Source: Paracoccaceae bacterium (GTDB lineage Bacteria; Pseudomonadota; Alphaproteobacteria; Rhodobacterales; Rhodobacteraceae). From it: DNA of 64,000 bases. The position numbers and the translations under genes are program-made. The stretch covers positions 62,001 to 126,000 of the forward strand of contig JASJAU010000007.1 of NCBI GenBank assembly GCA_030066855.1, given 5' to 3'. This document shows, piece after piece, positions 43,136 to 54,000 of this stretch. Below the pieces are notes generated by a model. The model worked only from the letters and a program-made list of their open reading frames with translations. It had not been told where the DNA came from and searched no databases. Numbering within the stretch: the first letter of the stretch is position 1; the number at the start of each line of letters is the position of its first letter.

Positions 43136-44130
43136 TGCGCGCGCCGGAGTTCTGGCATAACCCGCCCGCGCGGCCCGGACTTCTGTCGACAGCGTTGATC
43201 CCGTTTGGCTGGCTCTACGCGCTGGCCACCCGCCGGCGCGTTCAGCGTCCGGCAGATTACGAGGCCGCCTGTCCGGTGATCTGCGTCGGCAATCTGAACG
43301 CGGGCGGGACCGGGAAGACTCCGACGGTCATCGCCTTGGCCGAGAAGCTCGGAGATGGCGCCCATGTCGTGAGCAAGGGATACGGCGGCAGTCTCGCTGG
43401 CCCGGTCCGCGTGGATCAACACGGCCACACGGCCGATGATGTCGGTGACGAGCCGCTCCTGATCTCGTCCTTCGCGCCTGTATGGGTGGCCAAGGACCGC
43501 GCAGCCGGGGTCCGTGCCGCCGAGGAGTCGGGCGCGAAAGCAATTCTCCTTGATGACGGCCTACAGGACCCTTCGGTCAGGAAGAGCCTTTCGATTGTCG
43601 TGGTGAGCGCTCCAGCCGGGTTCGGGAATGGGCGGGTCATCCCCGCCGGACCGCTGCGCGAGCAGGTGGCCGAAGGACTGAAGCGCGCCGATCTCTTGCT
43701 CGTCATTGGTGAGGAGTCGGAGCAATCGGCCTTCGACACTATCTGGGGCGATGCCATGACAACTCCGATCCTCCGTGCGCGGCTGTCCCCCCTTCCGACC
43801 GGAATGGACTGGGACGGCGCTCGCGTGATGCCATTCGCCGGTATCGGGCAGCCGGAGAAATTCTTTGAAACGCTGCGGCGGCTCGGGGCCGAGGTGGTCA
43901 GCCCGGTCCCGCTCGACGACCACCAGCCGCTCACCGACACGCTGATGGCGCGACTGGAGCGCCAAGCCGCAAACCTGGGCGCTCACCTGGCGACAACGGA
44001 GAAAGACGCCGCGCGGCTGCCTCCCTCCTACCGCGCCAAGGTCCTGGCGCTGCCAGTCCGGCTGACGCTGACGAGTTCGGACATCTTGGACGAAGCGCTG
44101 GCGGCGGCGGGAATCGGTAATCTGAAATGA
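43135..44130 (+). CDS. lpxK: Tetraacyldisaccharide 4'-kinase
   Basis: 331 residues from the ATG at 43135 (TGATG with the previous stop; a GTG 3 bp earlier is an alternative). RAPEFWHNPP is the LpxK start; the P-loop GGTGKT is in CVGNLNAGGTGKTPTV; the segment VSKGYGGSLAGPVRV and LLDDGLQDPSVRK are also family marks. Phosphorylates the 4' position of the lipid A precursor at the inner membrane. Confidence 0.93.
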   Translation: MRAPEFWHNPPARPGLLSTALIPFGWLYALATRRRVQRPADYEAACPVICVGNLNAGGTGKTPTVIALAEKLGDGAHVVSKGYGGSLAGPVRVDQHGHTADDVGDEPLLISSFAPVWVAKDRAAGVRAAEESGAKAILLDDGLQDPSVRKSLSIVVVSAPAGFGNGRVIPAGPLREQVAEGLKRADLLLVIGEESEQSAFDTIWGDAMTTPILRARLSPLPTGMDWDGARVMPFAGIGQPEKFFETLRRLGAEVVSPVPLDDHQPLTDTLMARLERQAANLGAHLATTEKDAARLPPSYRAKVLALPVRLTLTSSDILDEALAAAGIGNLK

Positions 44131-44131
44131 A

Positions 44132-44157
44132 AACGGCCAGCCCCAAGGCTGGCCGTT
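44132..44157 (-). terminator. Bidirectional hairpin between lpxK and the DsbA-family gene
   Basis: An 11-bp perfect stem (AACGGCCAGCC / GGCTGGCCGTT) with a CCAA loop lies between two convergent genes. The U-rich side (TTTCATTT) follows on the minus strand, so it mainly serves the DsbA-family gene; lpxK also ends into it. Confidence 0.8.
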
Positions 44158-44181
44158 GATCCAGGGATCAGACGCGAGCGC

Positions 44182-44817
44182 TCAGCTTTCGCCTAGCGCG
44201 TTGTCGATCAGCTCCTTCATGTCGGCGTAGGACATGTTGCTGTATTTCCGGCCGTTGATGATGAAAGTAGGCGTGGACTCGATCTCGTCTTCTTCTGCTC
44301 GCTCCAGCCACAGCGCGTAAAGCGCCTGCGCGTTGTCACCGTCGGTGAAGCACTGGTCCAGCTGCTCATCCATCAGGCCGGCGGTCTTGCCAATGCGCCG
44401 GAGGCTCGCAACCACGTCCGCGGGGTCCTCCTGCCGGGCCCATTCTTGCTGCCGCTCATAGATGATGTCCGAGATGCCGAAGAATCGGTTCTCCGCGCCC
44501 TCGCCGCAGCGGGCCACGATCGACGCCCACAGCCCGTATCGGTCGAAATAGACCTCGCGGTAGATGAAGTTGATCTTGCCGGGATCAATGTAGTCAGCCT
44601 TCAGCTGCTTGAACGGGCCCTCGTGAAAGGTCGCGCAATGCGGGCAGGTGAAAGATGCGTATTCGATCACGGTCACAGCGGCGTCAGGGTCGCCGATCTG
44701 CATCTCAACGATGCCGGATGTATCGACCTGGTCCGCACCCTGCGCCTGAGACGATGTCGCCAGCGCGATCGCGAAAGAAAAGAAGAGCGCGGAAAAAACC
44801 GAAATGGTGCGCGTCAT
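44182..44817 (-). CDS. DsbA-family periplasmic thiol oxidoreductase
   Basis: 211 residues. Signal peptide SVFSALFFSFAIALATSSQA. Active site C58-P-H-C61 in YASFTCPHCATFHEGP, and cis-Pro loop STPTFIING. It belongs to the DsbA/DsbG-like thioredoxin group widespread in Rhodobacterales, either an oxidant or an isomerase-type. Follows DUF721 by 7 bp, so probably in one transcript with it. Confidence 0.9.
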   Translation of the reverse strand: MTRTISVFSALFFSFAIALATSSQAQGADQVDTSGIVEMQIGDPDAAVTVIEYASFTCPHCATFHEGPFKQLKADYIDPGKINFIYREVYFDRYGLWASIVARCGEGAENRFFGISDIIYERQQEWARQEDPADVVASLRRIGKTAGLMDEQLDQCFTDGDNAQALYALWLERAEEDEIESTPTFIINGRKYSNMSYADMKELIDNALGES

Positions 44818-44824
44818 AACAAGG

Positions 44825-45337
44825 TTACCTCAGAGTTTGTTTGTTGTGAGATAGGACTTTTGAGCCCAATCGTTCAAGGGCCCCGCGAAGCGCGTCGTCA
44901 GACACTCCGGAGGCCGTCTTTCTTGCCGCCTCGATGCTAGCGCTATCCTGAGCTGGCGATTCGGGCGGCGTTTGTTTCTGTTTGAAGCCGGCCTTCGGCT
45001 CCTCGAACCCGGTTTTCGCCGTTTGCACAATTCTTATGCGCTGGATCGCGGCGTATCCGTAGCAGGCGTTGACCTTGTCCTGAATCGCCTGCTTCTGCAT
45101 CTCAAGCATGGGCGCCTCGGCCCCGGATGTGAGGATGGACAGCGTGGCGCCAAACCCCTTTCCGTAGACGATCTCGGCTGGCTGCGCTTTTCCGGCAAGC
45201 TCGGGGCCGACGATGTCCGCCCAATGGGTCAAGAGCCGGGAAACGGCAAATCCCCGGCTTTCACCGGCGCGCCGCACGTTGCTTTGAACAAGCTTGGAGG
45301 CGCGCTCGAATCCCTTTTTTCGACGTGCGGCGCTCAA
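44825..45337 (-). CDS. DUF721 (DciA-like) protein
   Basis: 170 residues from a TTG at 45337, where AAGGCAAGG precedes; an upstream TTG at 45421 would overlap the start of mutY on the other strand and adds unrelated sequence. GFERASKLVQ, SRLLTHWADIVGPELAGKAQ and the basic C-terminal region match DUF721, the family of the DnaB loader DciA. DciA-type helicase loading is possible but many short members are uncharacterised. The C-terminal third is low-complexity. Confidence 0.78.
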   Translation of the reverse strand: MSAARRKKGFERASKLVQSNVRRAGESRGFAVSRLLTHWADIVGPELAGKAQPAEIVYGKGFGATLSILTSGAEAPMLEMQKQAIQDKVNACYGYAAIQRIRIVQTAKTGFEEPKAGFKQKQTPPESPAQDSASIEAARKTASGVSDDALRGALERLGSKVLSHNKQTLR

Positions 45338-45420
45338 TGCCTTGCCTTCACTGCTTCGGCCTCCATTGTAGTGAACCGGTCCGCCTGGGCCAGCGGAAAG
45401 GTCCGTTCGGGGAATAAACA

Positions 45421-46515
45421 ATGCGTGACGCCAGCAGCGCGGACACCCTTCTAGATTGGTATGACGCGCACGCGCGCGTGCTGCCCTGGCGGGTCGGCCC
45501 CTCGGATCGGCGTGTGGGCGTGTCGCCTGACCCCTATCGTGTATGGCTGTCCGAGATCATGCTGCAGCAGACGACCGTCGCCGCGGTCAAGTCCTACTAC
45601 CTGCGGTTCATCGAGCTTTGGCCGACCGTTCAAAGGCTTGCGGCGGCGGAGGATGCAGCGGTCATGGCCGAGTGGGCGGGCCTTGGATACTACGCCCGCG
45701 CCCGAAACCTTCTGAAATGCGCCCGCGTCTTGACGCACGACTTCAATGGGCGCTTCCCGGAGGACTATGCAGCTCTCTTGGATCTGCCGGGCATCGGGCC
45801 GTACACCGCCGCCGCGATCTCTGCCATCGCCTTTGACAGACCGGTGACCGTGGTGGACGGCAACGTTGAGCGGGTCGTTGCAAGGCTTTTCGCGGTGGAA
45901 GACCCGGTTCCCGCGTCCAAATCCGCGCTCGCGGCGCACGCCGAAACGCTAACGCCCAGGCTTCGACCGGGCGATCACGCGCAGGCGATGATGGACCTCG
46001 GCGCGACAATCTGCACGCCAAGGAACCCGACCTGCGGGATTTGTCCGTTGATGGACGGCTGCGAGGCGCGCGCGAGGGGGATCGCCGCCGACTTGCCCAG
46101 GAAGCTGCCCAAAAAGGCGAAACCCACAAGGCTCGGAACCGTCTATGTCGCCCGGCGAGAGGACGGCGCGTTTCTTGTAGAAACCCGTGCGGAGAAGGGC
46201 CTTCTCGGCGGGATGCTCGGCTGGCCCGGCACCGAATGGTCAGATCACGCGTCGGAAGACGCTCCCCCGGTTGACGCGGCATGGACGCCGCTTGGCGAAG
46301 AAGTGCGTCACACGTTCACGCATTTTCATCTGAAACTGTCCGTTCAGACAGCAGTCCTCGGCAATGACGCGGTCCCGCTTCGCGGCCGTTTCATCGCAAG
46401 GCGCGAGTTCAGACCAAGCGACATGCCGACCGTCATGCGGAAGGCCTACGACCTGGCGTCGGAGACACTCGCGGCGCAGGCTGAGCAGGAAGAGGCCGCC
46501 GGCAGCCCGGACTGA
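45421..46515 (+). CDS. mutY: A/G-specific adenine glycosylase
   Basis: 364 residues. Helix-hairpin-helix GIGPYTAAAI, catalytic Asp in VVDGNVERVVARL, catalytic Glu in SEIMLQQTTV, and a 4Fe-4S cluster C-X6-C-X2-C-X5-C (CTPRNPTCGICPLMDGC). The C-terminal part is the Nudix-like MutY recognition domain (LGEEVRHTFTHFHLKL). Removes adenine opposite 8-oxoG. Divergent from the DUF721 gene. Confidence 0.95.
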   Translation: MRDASSADTLLDWYDAHARVLPWRVGPSDRRVGVSPDPYRVWLSEIMLQQTTVAAVKSYYLRFIELWPTVQRLAAAEDAAVMAEWAGLGYYARARNLLKCARVLTHDFNGRFPEDYAALLDLPGIGPYTAAAISAIAFDRPVTVVDGNVERVVARLFAVEDPVPASKSALAAHAETLTPRLRPGDHAQAMMDLGATICTPRNPTCGICPLMDGCEARARGIAADLPRKLPKKAKPTRLGTVYVARREDGAFLVETRAEKGLLGGMLGWPGTEWSDHASEDAPPVDAAWTPLGEEVRHTFTHFHLKLSVQTAVLGNDAVPLRGRFIARREFRPSDMPTVMRKAYDLASETLAAQAEQEEAAGSPD

Positions 46516-46521
46516 CGCCCC

Positions 46522-49023
46522 TCACCCATCCGCGCGGATCGTCTCGTTCTTCGGGTCGTACGGGCTGTCTTCCGTGATCACGGCGTCCCACAGCCGGTTC
46601 TGCATTTTCACGCGGAGCTTCGCCCCCGGTTTCGCCAGCTCAGGGGTCACATAGCCCATCCCGATCGACTTGCCGAACGCGACCGAGTAGCCGCCGGAGG
46701 TCAGGCGACCGACGCGCGTGTCGCCGTCATAAAGCGCCTCGCGCCCCCATGGGTCGGCATCGTCCGGCCCGTCGATCAAAAGCGTCACGCACATGAAGCG
46801 GACTCCGGTCTCGACCATCCGCTCCTTGCCGAAATAGTCCTTTTCGAGGTCGACGAAGCGGTCGAGACCCGCTTCCAGCGGCGTCGCGTCCCGGCCAAGC
46901 TCCGTCCCGAAAGCCCTGTAGCTTTTCTCCTGACGGAGCCAGTTCTGCGCCCGAGCGCCGACAAGTTTCAGCCCATGCGTCTCGCCAGCTTCCAGAAGCT
47001 GATCCCAAAGGTAATTTTGCATCTCGATCGGATGGTGCAACTCCCAGCCCAGCTCGCCCGTATAGGCTACGCGGACCGCAGTGACCGGGCACATGCTCAA
47101 CTCGATGTTCCGCGCGCTCAGCCAGGGGAACCGCTTGTTCGACAACGCGGTCTCCGGCTCGGCGTCCCGGATCAGCTCCGCCATCACGTCGCGGGATTTC
47201 GGCCCGGCGATCGCGAACACCCCGTACTGGCTGGTCACATCGGAGATCATGACCGGCTGACTGGTCCGCGCGTAGAAATCCTCGGCGGCCTTGATGAGGT
47301 AATCCTGGTCATAGGCGGTCCAGGCCCCGGCGGAGACGAGGTAGTAGCTGTTCTCGGCCATGCGCACGATCGTGTACTCGGTCCGGGTCGTGCCGTGTGA
47401 GGTCAGGGCGTAAGTCAGGTTGATCCGGCCCACGCGGGGCAGCCTATTACAGGTGAACCAATCCAGGAACGCCGTCGCCCCCGCGCCAGTCACCGAGTGC
47501 TTGGTGAAGGCCGTGGCGTCGATCAGGCCGACGCCCTCCCGCACAGCTTTGGCCTCCTCGACCGCGTACTGCCACCAGCCGCCGCGCCGGAAGCTCCGCG
47601 CGTCGTGATCGAAGCTGTCGGGCGCGCCCGTCGGGCCGTAGTAGTTCGGACGTTCCCAGCCGTTCACCTGCCCGAACTGGGCGCCCAGCGCCTTTTGCCG
47701 GTCGTAGGCCGGGGCGGTGCGGAGCGGACGGCAGGCCTCTCGCTCCTCATCGGGATGGTGGAGGATGTAGACGTGGGAATAGCACTCCTCGTTCTTCCGC
47801 TCCGCATATTCCGTCGTCATCCAGCTGCCGTAGCGTTTGGGGTCGAGCGAGGCCATGTCGATCTCGGCCTCGCCGTCGACCATAAGCTGAGCGAGGTAAT
47901 GGCCAGTGCCGCCCGCCGCCGTGATCCCGAACGAGAACCCCTCGGCGAGCCACATGTTCCTCAGCCCCGGCGCGGGACCAAGAAGCGGATTCCCATCCGG
48001 CGTGTAGCAGATCGGTCCGTTGTAATCGTCCTTCAGACCCACTGTCTCGGACGACGGGATGCGGTGAATCATCGACATGTACTCCTCCTCGATCCGCTCC
48101 AGATCGAGCGGGAAGAGGTCGGCCCGGAAGCTGTCCGGTACGTTGTAGCTGAACCGCGCCGGCGCACCCTGCTCGTAGGGCCCGAGGATCCAGCCTCCGC
48201 GCTCCTCTCGGACGTACCACTTCGCGTCCGCGTCGCGTAGGACCGGATGCTCTGGATTGGTCTTGCGCCACTCCACGAGCGCCGGATCGGGTTCAGTCAC
48301 GATGTATTGATGCTCGACCGGAATTGCGGGGATCTTGATCCCGAGGAGTCGCGCCGTCCGCTGTGAGTGGTTCCCGGTGGCCGTCACGACATGCTCGGCG
48401 TGGATCGTCATCTGCTCGTCGGACGGCACGAGGTTGCCCCCCTGCTCCACCATCTTCGTGACGGTGACGTCCCAATGATCGCCGGTCCAGTGATAGCCAT
48501 CGACCTGCCACTTCCGCTCGATCGTCACGCCGTGCTGCCGCGCGCCCTTGGCCATCGCCTGGGTGACATCTGCCGGATTAATGTAGCCGTCGGTCGGGTG
48601 ATAGATCGCGCCCTTCAGGTCCTCGGTCCGCACCAGCGGATACCGCTCCTTGATCTGCGCGGGGGTCAGCCATTCGTAGGGAACTCCGACCGTCTCCGCC
48701 GTCGAGGCGTAGAGCATGTACTCGTCCATGCGATCCTGCGTCTGCGCCATGCGCAGGTTGCCGACGACGTAGAACCCAGGGTTCAGGCCGGTCTCTTCCT
48801 CAAGCGTCTTGTAGTATTTGATCGAGTAGTCATGGATGTGGGTCGTCGCGTAGGACATGTTGAAGTAGGGAAGAAGACCAGCGGCGTGCCAGGTCGACCC
48901 GCTGGTCAGCTCGTCCCGCTCCAATAACATAACGTCCGACCAGCCCGCCTTTGCGAGGTGATAGGCGATGGATGTCCCGACCGCGCCTCCGCCGACGACC
49001 AATGCCTGAACCTGCGTTTTCAT
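46522..49023 (-). CDS. Dimethylglycine dehydrogenase-like FAD/GcvT oxidoreductase
   Basis: 833 residues. N-terminal FAD-binding VVGGGAVGTSIAYHLAKAG (9-27) and the covalent-FAD motif STWHAAGL (43-50). The C-terminal half (from about 430) is a folate-binding GcvT domain, including RVAYTGELGWELHHPIEMQN. Oxidatively demethylates dimethylglycine or sarcosine and passes C1 to tetrahydrofolate. Several paralogues exist in marine alphaproteobacteria, so the exact substrate is uncertain. Convergent with mutY. Confidence 0.85.
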   Translation of the reverse strand: MKTQVQALVVGGGAVGTSIAYHLAKAGWSDVMLLERDELTSGSTWHAAGLLPYFNMSYATTHIHDYSIKYYKTLEEETGLNPGFYVVGNLRMAQTQDRMDEYMLYASTAETVGVPYEWLTPAQIKERYPLVRTEDLKGAIYHPTDGYINPADVTQAMAKGARQHGVTIERKWQVDGYHWTGDHWDVTVTKMVEQGGNLVPSDEQMTIHAEHVVTATGNHSQRTARLLGIKIPAIPVEHQYIVTEPDPALVEWRKTNPEHPVLRDADAKWYVREERGGWILGPYEQGAPARFSYNVPDSFRADLFPLDLERIEEEYMSMIHRIPSSETVGLKDDYNGPICYTPDGNPLLGPAPGLRNMWLAEGFSFGITAAGGTGHYLAQLMVDGEAEIDMASLDPKRYGSWMTTEYAERKNEECYSHVYILHHPDEEREACRPLRTAPAYDRQKALGAQFGQVNGWERPNYYGPTGAPDSFDHDARSFRRGGWWQYAVEEAKAVREGVGLIDATAFTKHSVTGAGATAFLDWFTCNRLPRVGRINLTYALTSHGTTRTEYTIVRMAENSYYLVSAGAWTAYDQDYLIKAAEDFYARTSQPVMISDVTSQYGVFAIAGPKSRDVMAELIRDAEPETALSNKRFPWLSARNIELSMCPVTAVRVAYTGELGWELHHPIEMQNYLWDQLLEAGETHGLKLVGARAQNWLRQEKSYRAFGTELGRDATPLEAGLDRFVDLEKDYFGKERMVETGVRFMCVTLLIDGPDDADPWGREALYDGDTRVGRLTSGGYSVAFGKSIGMGYVTPELAKPGAKLRVKMQNRLWDAVITEDSPYDPKNETIRADG

Positions 49024-49235
49024 GGACTCGATTCCTTCCCTTGTCGCGCGGGATTAAACCTCAGAAATCCGCAATGCGTCAGGTCCATCCGACCAGAGAA
49101 CGCCCGAATACGACGCACGCGCGACGCGGCTGCGGGTTTGTCCGCGAACGCGCGAAGCCGACGCAAGCCACTGTCCCTTCGGGGCGGAACCCTGTATCCA
49201 GATCAGGTCTCAGTTCCTGTGGGGGTCGTACGGCT

Positions 49236-51035
49236 GTGAGCCGCAAGTTTTTGTCCCATGTCCTGGCCGCCTCGGCCGCCGTCTTTCTGACCGCGACCGG
49301 CCCCGCAGCCGCAACCGACCTGAGGTTCGAGTTCGCCGCTCCCGAAGACGTGCGAGACGCTCTGTTCGGGTCGTCCCTTCTGGCAAGCGCCGACCGGGAA
49401 GGCGTCACGGACACTCAGGAGCTCCTGGCCGCCGCCAACGCGGACTATGCGCGGCTGATCGGGGTTCTCTACGATCGGGGCTACTACGGCGCCGTGATCT
49501 CGATCCGCGTCGACGGGCGCGAGGCGGCGGAGATACCTCCGCTCTCAGCACCTGAGACGGTCAATGACATCTCGACCAGAGTCACCGCAGGCCCGCGCTA
49601 CCTTTTTGGCCGGGTTCGGGCGGCGCCGCTGGCGCCGGGCACGGTTATCCCGGAAGGGTTCGCTCGGGGCCAACCGGCCGCCTTGAACACGATCCGCGGC
49701 ACGGCGGAAGAAGCCGTCGACGCCTGGCGGCGCTCAGGGCACGCCAAAGCCGATCTGGCGGGCCAGCGGATCGTCGCCCGCCACGGGGAGAGAGAAACCG
49801 ACGCCGATCTCAGCATCGCGCCCGGCCCCCGGCTGACGTTCGGCGCGATCACCGTTTCCGGAAATGAGAATGTCCGCACCCGGCGCATCCGTACGATTGC
49901 CGGATTGGAAGAGGGGCCGGTCTACGACCCCAAGGAGATCGAAGGCGCTGAGCGGCGACTGCGAAGAACCGGCAGTTTCCAGTCCGTTGTTGTGGAAGAG
50001 GCCGATGAGATCGGACCGGGCGACACGCTTCCCATGAACATCAACGTGGTGGAGCAAGTTCCAAGGCGCTTTGGGTTCGGCGGGGAGTTCAGCACCATCG
50101 AAGGCGTTCGTCTGAGCGGCTTCTGGCTGCACCGGAACTTTCTGGGCGGCGCAGAACGGTTCCGCGTGGACGGCGAGATTGCGGGCGTCGGCGGAGGCAC
50201 GGGCGGAACGGATTATGGCGTCAACGTCCGCTACGAGCGCCCGGCCACGCCCAGACCCGATGTCGACTTCTTCTCCGAGATCGGGTTCGAACGTCTCGAT
50301 GAGCCTGATTTCACTTCCACGACCGGCGAGTTCAAGTTGGGCTTCACCCGCTACGCCACTGAAGAGCTCGTGGTCGATTTCGGGCTCGGCTTCCTCTATT
50401 CCGAAGTCGATGACGACTTCGGTCAGGAGATCTATCGCCTCGCGAATCTGCCGCTTGGCGCCGTCTACGACCGCCGATCCGATCCCCTTAACCCGAAGCA
50501 AGGCTACTTCGTCGATCTTGAGATCACGCCCTTCGCGGGTCTTTCCGGCACGGCGAGCGGCGTCCGAACGGAACTGGACGCCCGGTACTACAAAAGCGTC
50601 GGCCCGGAAGAGAAGCTTACATTCGCGGGCAGGCTGCAGCTTGGCTCCTTGGCCGGTCCCGATCTTCTGGAAAGCCCGCCGACGTATCGCTTCTACTCCG
50701 GTGGTGGCGGCACGGTGCGCGGGCAGGATTACCAGTCGCTGGCCATTGATCTGGGCGGTGGCGACCGAAGCGGCGGCAAGAGCTTTCTTGGCCTCTCTGC
50801 TGAGGCGCGCAGAAGCGTGACAGACACCATCGAAGTCGTCGGTTTCGCCGACTGGGGCTATGTCGGCGCCGAAGATTTCCCCGATTTCTCGGGCGACAGC
50901 CACGCGGGCGCGGGCATCGGCGTGCGGTACAACACCGGCATTGGCCCGATCCGGCTTGACCTCGCGGTTCCCGTCTCGGGCGACACCGAAGCGTCGGACT
51001 ACTACATCTACATCGGTATCGGACAGGCCTTCTGA
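49236..51035 (+). CDS. tamA: Translocation and assembly module subunit TamA (Omp85 family)
   Basis: 599 residues from a GTG at 49236 giving signal peptide SHVLAASAAVFLTATGPAAA; an in-frame reading from 48951 is a random extension. POTRA domains precede the barrel (GITVSGNENVRTRRIRTIAG region for the last one), and the beta-barrel ends in YIYIGIGQAF with the C-terminal aromatic. With TamB it helps assemble outer-membrane proteins. The stop overlaps tamB (TGATG). Confidence 0.92.
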   Translation: MSRKFLSHVLAASAAVFLTATGPAAATDLRFEFAAPEDVRDALFGSSLLASADREGVTDTQELLAAANADYARLIGVLYDRGYYGAVISIRVDGREAAEIPPLSAPETVNDISTRVTAGPRYLFGRVRAAPLAPGTVIPEGFARGQPAALNTIRGTAEEAVDAWRRSGHAKADLAGQRIVARHGERETDADLSIAPGPRLTFGAITVSGNENVRTRRIRTIAGLEEGPVYDPKEIEGAERRLRRTGSFQSVVVEEADEIGPGDTLPMNINVVEQVPRRFGFGGEFSTIEGVRLSGFWLHRNFLGGAERFRVDGEIAGVGGGTGGTDYGVNVRYERPATPRPDVDFFSEIGFERLDEPDFTSTTGEFKLGFTRYATEELVVDFGLGFLYSEVDDDFGQEIYRLANLPLGAVYDRRSDPLNPKQGYFVDLEITPFAGLSGTASGVRTELDARYYKSVGPEEKLTFAGRLQLGSLAGPDLLESPPTYRFYSGGGGTVRGQDYQSLAIDLGGGDRSGGKSFLGLSAEARRSVTDTIEVVGFADWGYVGAEDFPDFSGDSHAGAGIGVRYNTGIGPIRLDLAVPVSGDTEASDYYIYIGIGQAF

Positions 51036-54000
51036 TGCACCGCCTCTGGGTCATAGCTTTCCTGATGATCGCCACGCCCTTGCTGGCGCAGGAAGGTGGG
51101 GGCGGCCTCCTGCAGCGCCTGTTCGGATCAGATACCGATGCCGAAACGGACCAGGGCGGATTTCTGGAAAGGACGATCGAAGAGAACCTTTCCGGTGAAG
51201 GGCGCAATGTCGAAATAGAGGGTTTCGCCGGCATTCTGGGAGGCCGCGCGACGCTCGAGTCGCTTGCGATCTCCGATCCCGAGGGCGTTTGGCTTCGCAT
51301 GTCGGACGTGGTGCTGGATTGGAACCGCGCGGCCCTTCTGCGTGGTCGGATCGAGGTTGCCGAGCTCTCCGCCGGGACGATCGAACTGCCCCGGCTGCCC
51401 ACACCGGCAGAAGACGCGCCGCCCGCGCCCGAGGCGTCGGGCTTCAGCTTGCCGGAACTGCCCGTCAGCATATCGATTGAAACGCTCTCCGCCGAACTCG
51501 TGGAAATCGGCGAGCCGGTTTTCGGGGCCGCGACAACCGCAACCGTCGAAGCCTCGCTTGGACTGTCGGGCGGGGAGGGTGACGCGAAACTGTCTATCGA
51601 GCGTCTGAACGATTTCGGGAACTTGGGGCTCGACGCGTCCTACTCCAACGAAACACGCGTTCTGGCACTCGACATTTCGGTCGCTGAGGGGCCGGATGGG
51701 CTGCTGGCCAATCTTCTCGACCTGCCCGGACGGCCGTCGGTGGAGTTCTCCGCGACCGGCGAGGCACCCGTCGACTCCTTCGCCGCCGACATACTCCTCG
51801 CAACCGACAATGCGGAGCGGCTGACGGGCCGTATCGCGACCCTGCGACCCGAGGACGCGCCGGGCTCCAATATCCGGTTCGAGGCGAATGTCTCGGGCGA
51901 TATCGCGCCTTTGTTCGCACCCGACATCCGACCCTTCTTCGGGGATGACGTCTCGCTGCAGACCCAGCTGACCACGTTCGAAGACGGGAGGATCGTCCTC
52001 GACGAACTCGCGCTGAGCGCCGAGACGCTCGATCTCCAGGGGTTTGCGGCGATCGGGGCGGATCGCTTGCCGCGCGAGATCGACCTGCGCGGGTCGATCT
52101 CTTCCGGCGATGGCGGCCCGGTCCGGCTCCCCCTGTCGGGACCGCCAACGACAGTCCGGCAGGTCGATCTGGAGGTCCAGTTCGACGCGGCAATCAGCGA
52201 GGATTGGACCGGGAGGTTCGAGATCTCAAACCTCGACCGACCAGGATTCAGCGCGCGAAGTCTGGCGCTGGATGTCGACGGATTGATCGCCGCGGGCACG
52301 GCGCCTGCCGTCGACGCCAGCATTCGCGTGGAGGCCGAGGCGCTGGATCTTGGCGACCCGGACGCGCAAGGCGCTTTGGGCGAGCGGGTGACAGGAGCGG
52401 CGGAGGTGTCCTGGCGCGGCGGAGACCCTGTCCAACTGGAAGACCTGAGGGTGTCCGGGGAAACCTACAGCTTGACCGGAACAGCCGAGCTTATTGGCGG
52501 GGAGAACGGTCTCGCGATTGCCGGAGAAGCGCGCGTCGAGGCCCGCGAGCTTGCGCGTTTCTCGGGCCTTGCCCAAAGACCGCTCTCCGGCGCTGCTGAG
52601 GTTGACGCGGACTTCGCAATTGAACCGCTCGCCGGCTTTTTCGATGTCACAGTGGGCGGCGAGACGACCAGCCTGACGGTCGGGCAACCCGAGCTGGATC
52701 GCGTCCTTTCCGGAACCGCCCGGCTGGAGCTGGCGGCGGCGCGGGACCTTTCTGGGATGACCGTCGATCTCCAGACGTTGAAGTCGCCGCACGCGCGCAT
52801 CACCGGTCAGGCGTCCTTGAAAACCGGGAAGTCCAGCCTCGCGCTTGAAGCGAAGCTAGATGACGTCTCGCTGGTTGTGCCGGAGCTGGCCGGCGGAGCA
52901 GCGCTCGGCTTCCAGGCGGCGTCGGACGATGGTCTCTGGAATTGGACACTGGAGAGCGTACTCGCGGGTTCCGAAGTTGCTGCCGAAGGCGTCGCGGAAA
53001 ATGTCTTCGAGATTCCGGAAGTCTCCGGCGTAGGACGATTAACGACCCCCGATCTCGGCGCGTTCTCGGAACTCGCAGGTCGGACCCTGAGCGGCGGAGC
53101 CGACTTGGCGTTTTCGGGGGACGTCATCGGCGATCTGAGCCGCGCCAGTCTGTCGCTTGAAGGCATGGCGAACAATCTGCGGATTGGCCAGCCGGAGGCC
53201 GACGCGCTCATGGAAGGCGCCGTTTCGATCAGCGTTGACGCGGGCCTGTCCGACAACGTCTACTCGGTCTCGCGGTCCTCGATCGAAGGACCCCAAATCT
53301 CGGTTCGAGGAGAGGGATCCTACGGGCCGTCAGAAGGCGGGGCGTCGGTCACCGGTCGCATCTCCGATCTGTCGCGTTTGCTTGAAGGCGCGCCTTCGGC
53401 CCCTCTACCGTTCTCGTTCCAGACCAACCGTAAGGGTCGCGATTGGTCCTTCGATCTGACAGCGTCCACGACCGGCGTATCGCTTTCCTCCAATGGCGTG
53501 GCCCTGGATGTCCTCGGCGACTCGCCGGCTGTGGACGGCGAACTGAAGGCAACCGTTGACGATGCGTCCGTCCTCTCGGAATTCGCCGGCCGACCTTTGA
53601 AAGGACGTATCTCGGTGGACGCGGCCGGATCGGTCGCATTCGATCTGTCCGATTTCGATATTCGCGCGGCCGTGGACGCCGAAGATGCGAGGATTGGCGA
53701 GCCGAATGCTGACCGACTGCTAGCGGGGCCGGTTTCGCTTCGCGCCGATGCGCGGAAGTCGGGAGAGGCGATCAGAATCAGCGAGTTCACCTTCGAGTCC
53801 GACTTTTTACGGGCCTCGGCGGACGGCGCTCTCGGCGACAAAGGCGAGGCGATCGAATTGAAGGCCGATCTGCGGGACATTGCGCCCTTCGCCCCGGGGT
53901 TCAGCGGCCCGGTCAGCGCCACAGGCACATTGCGTCCCACGGCCGACGGCGCAATCGAACTGGACCTTGAGGCCCAAGGTCCGGGCGGATCGCGTGTGGC

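Noticed and set aside
48951..49235. N-terminal extension of tamA
   Set aside because: It lacks homology and precedes the clear signal peptide that begins at the GTG at 49236.
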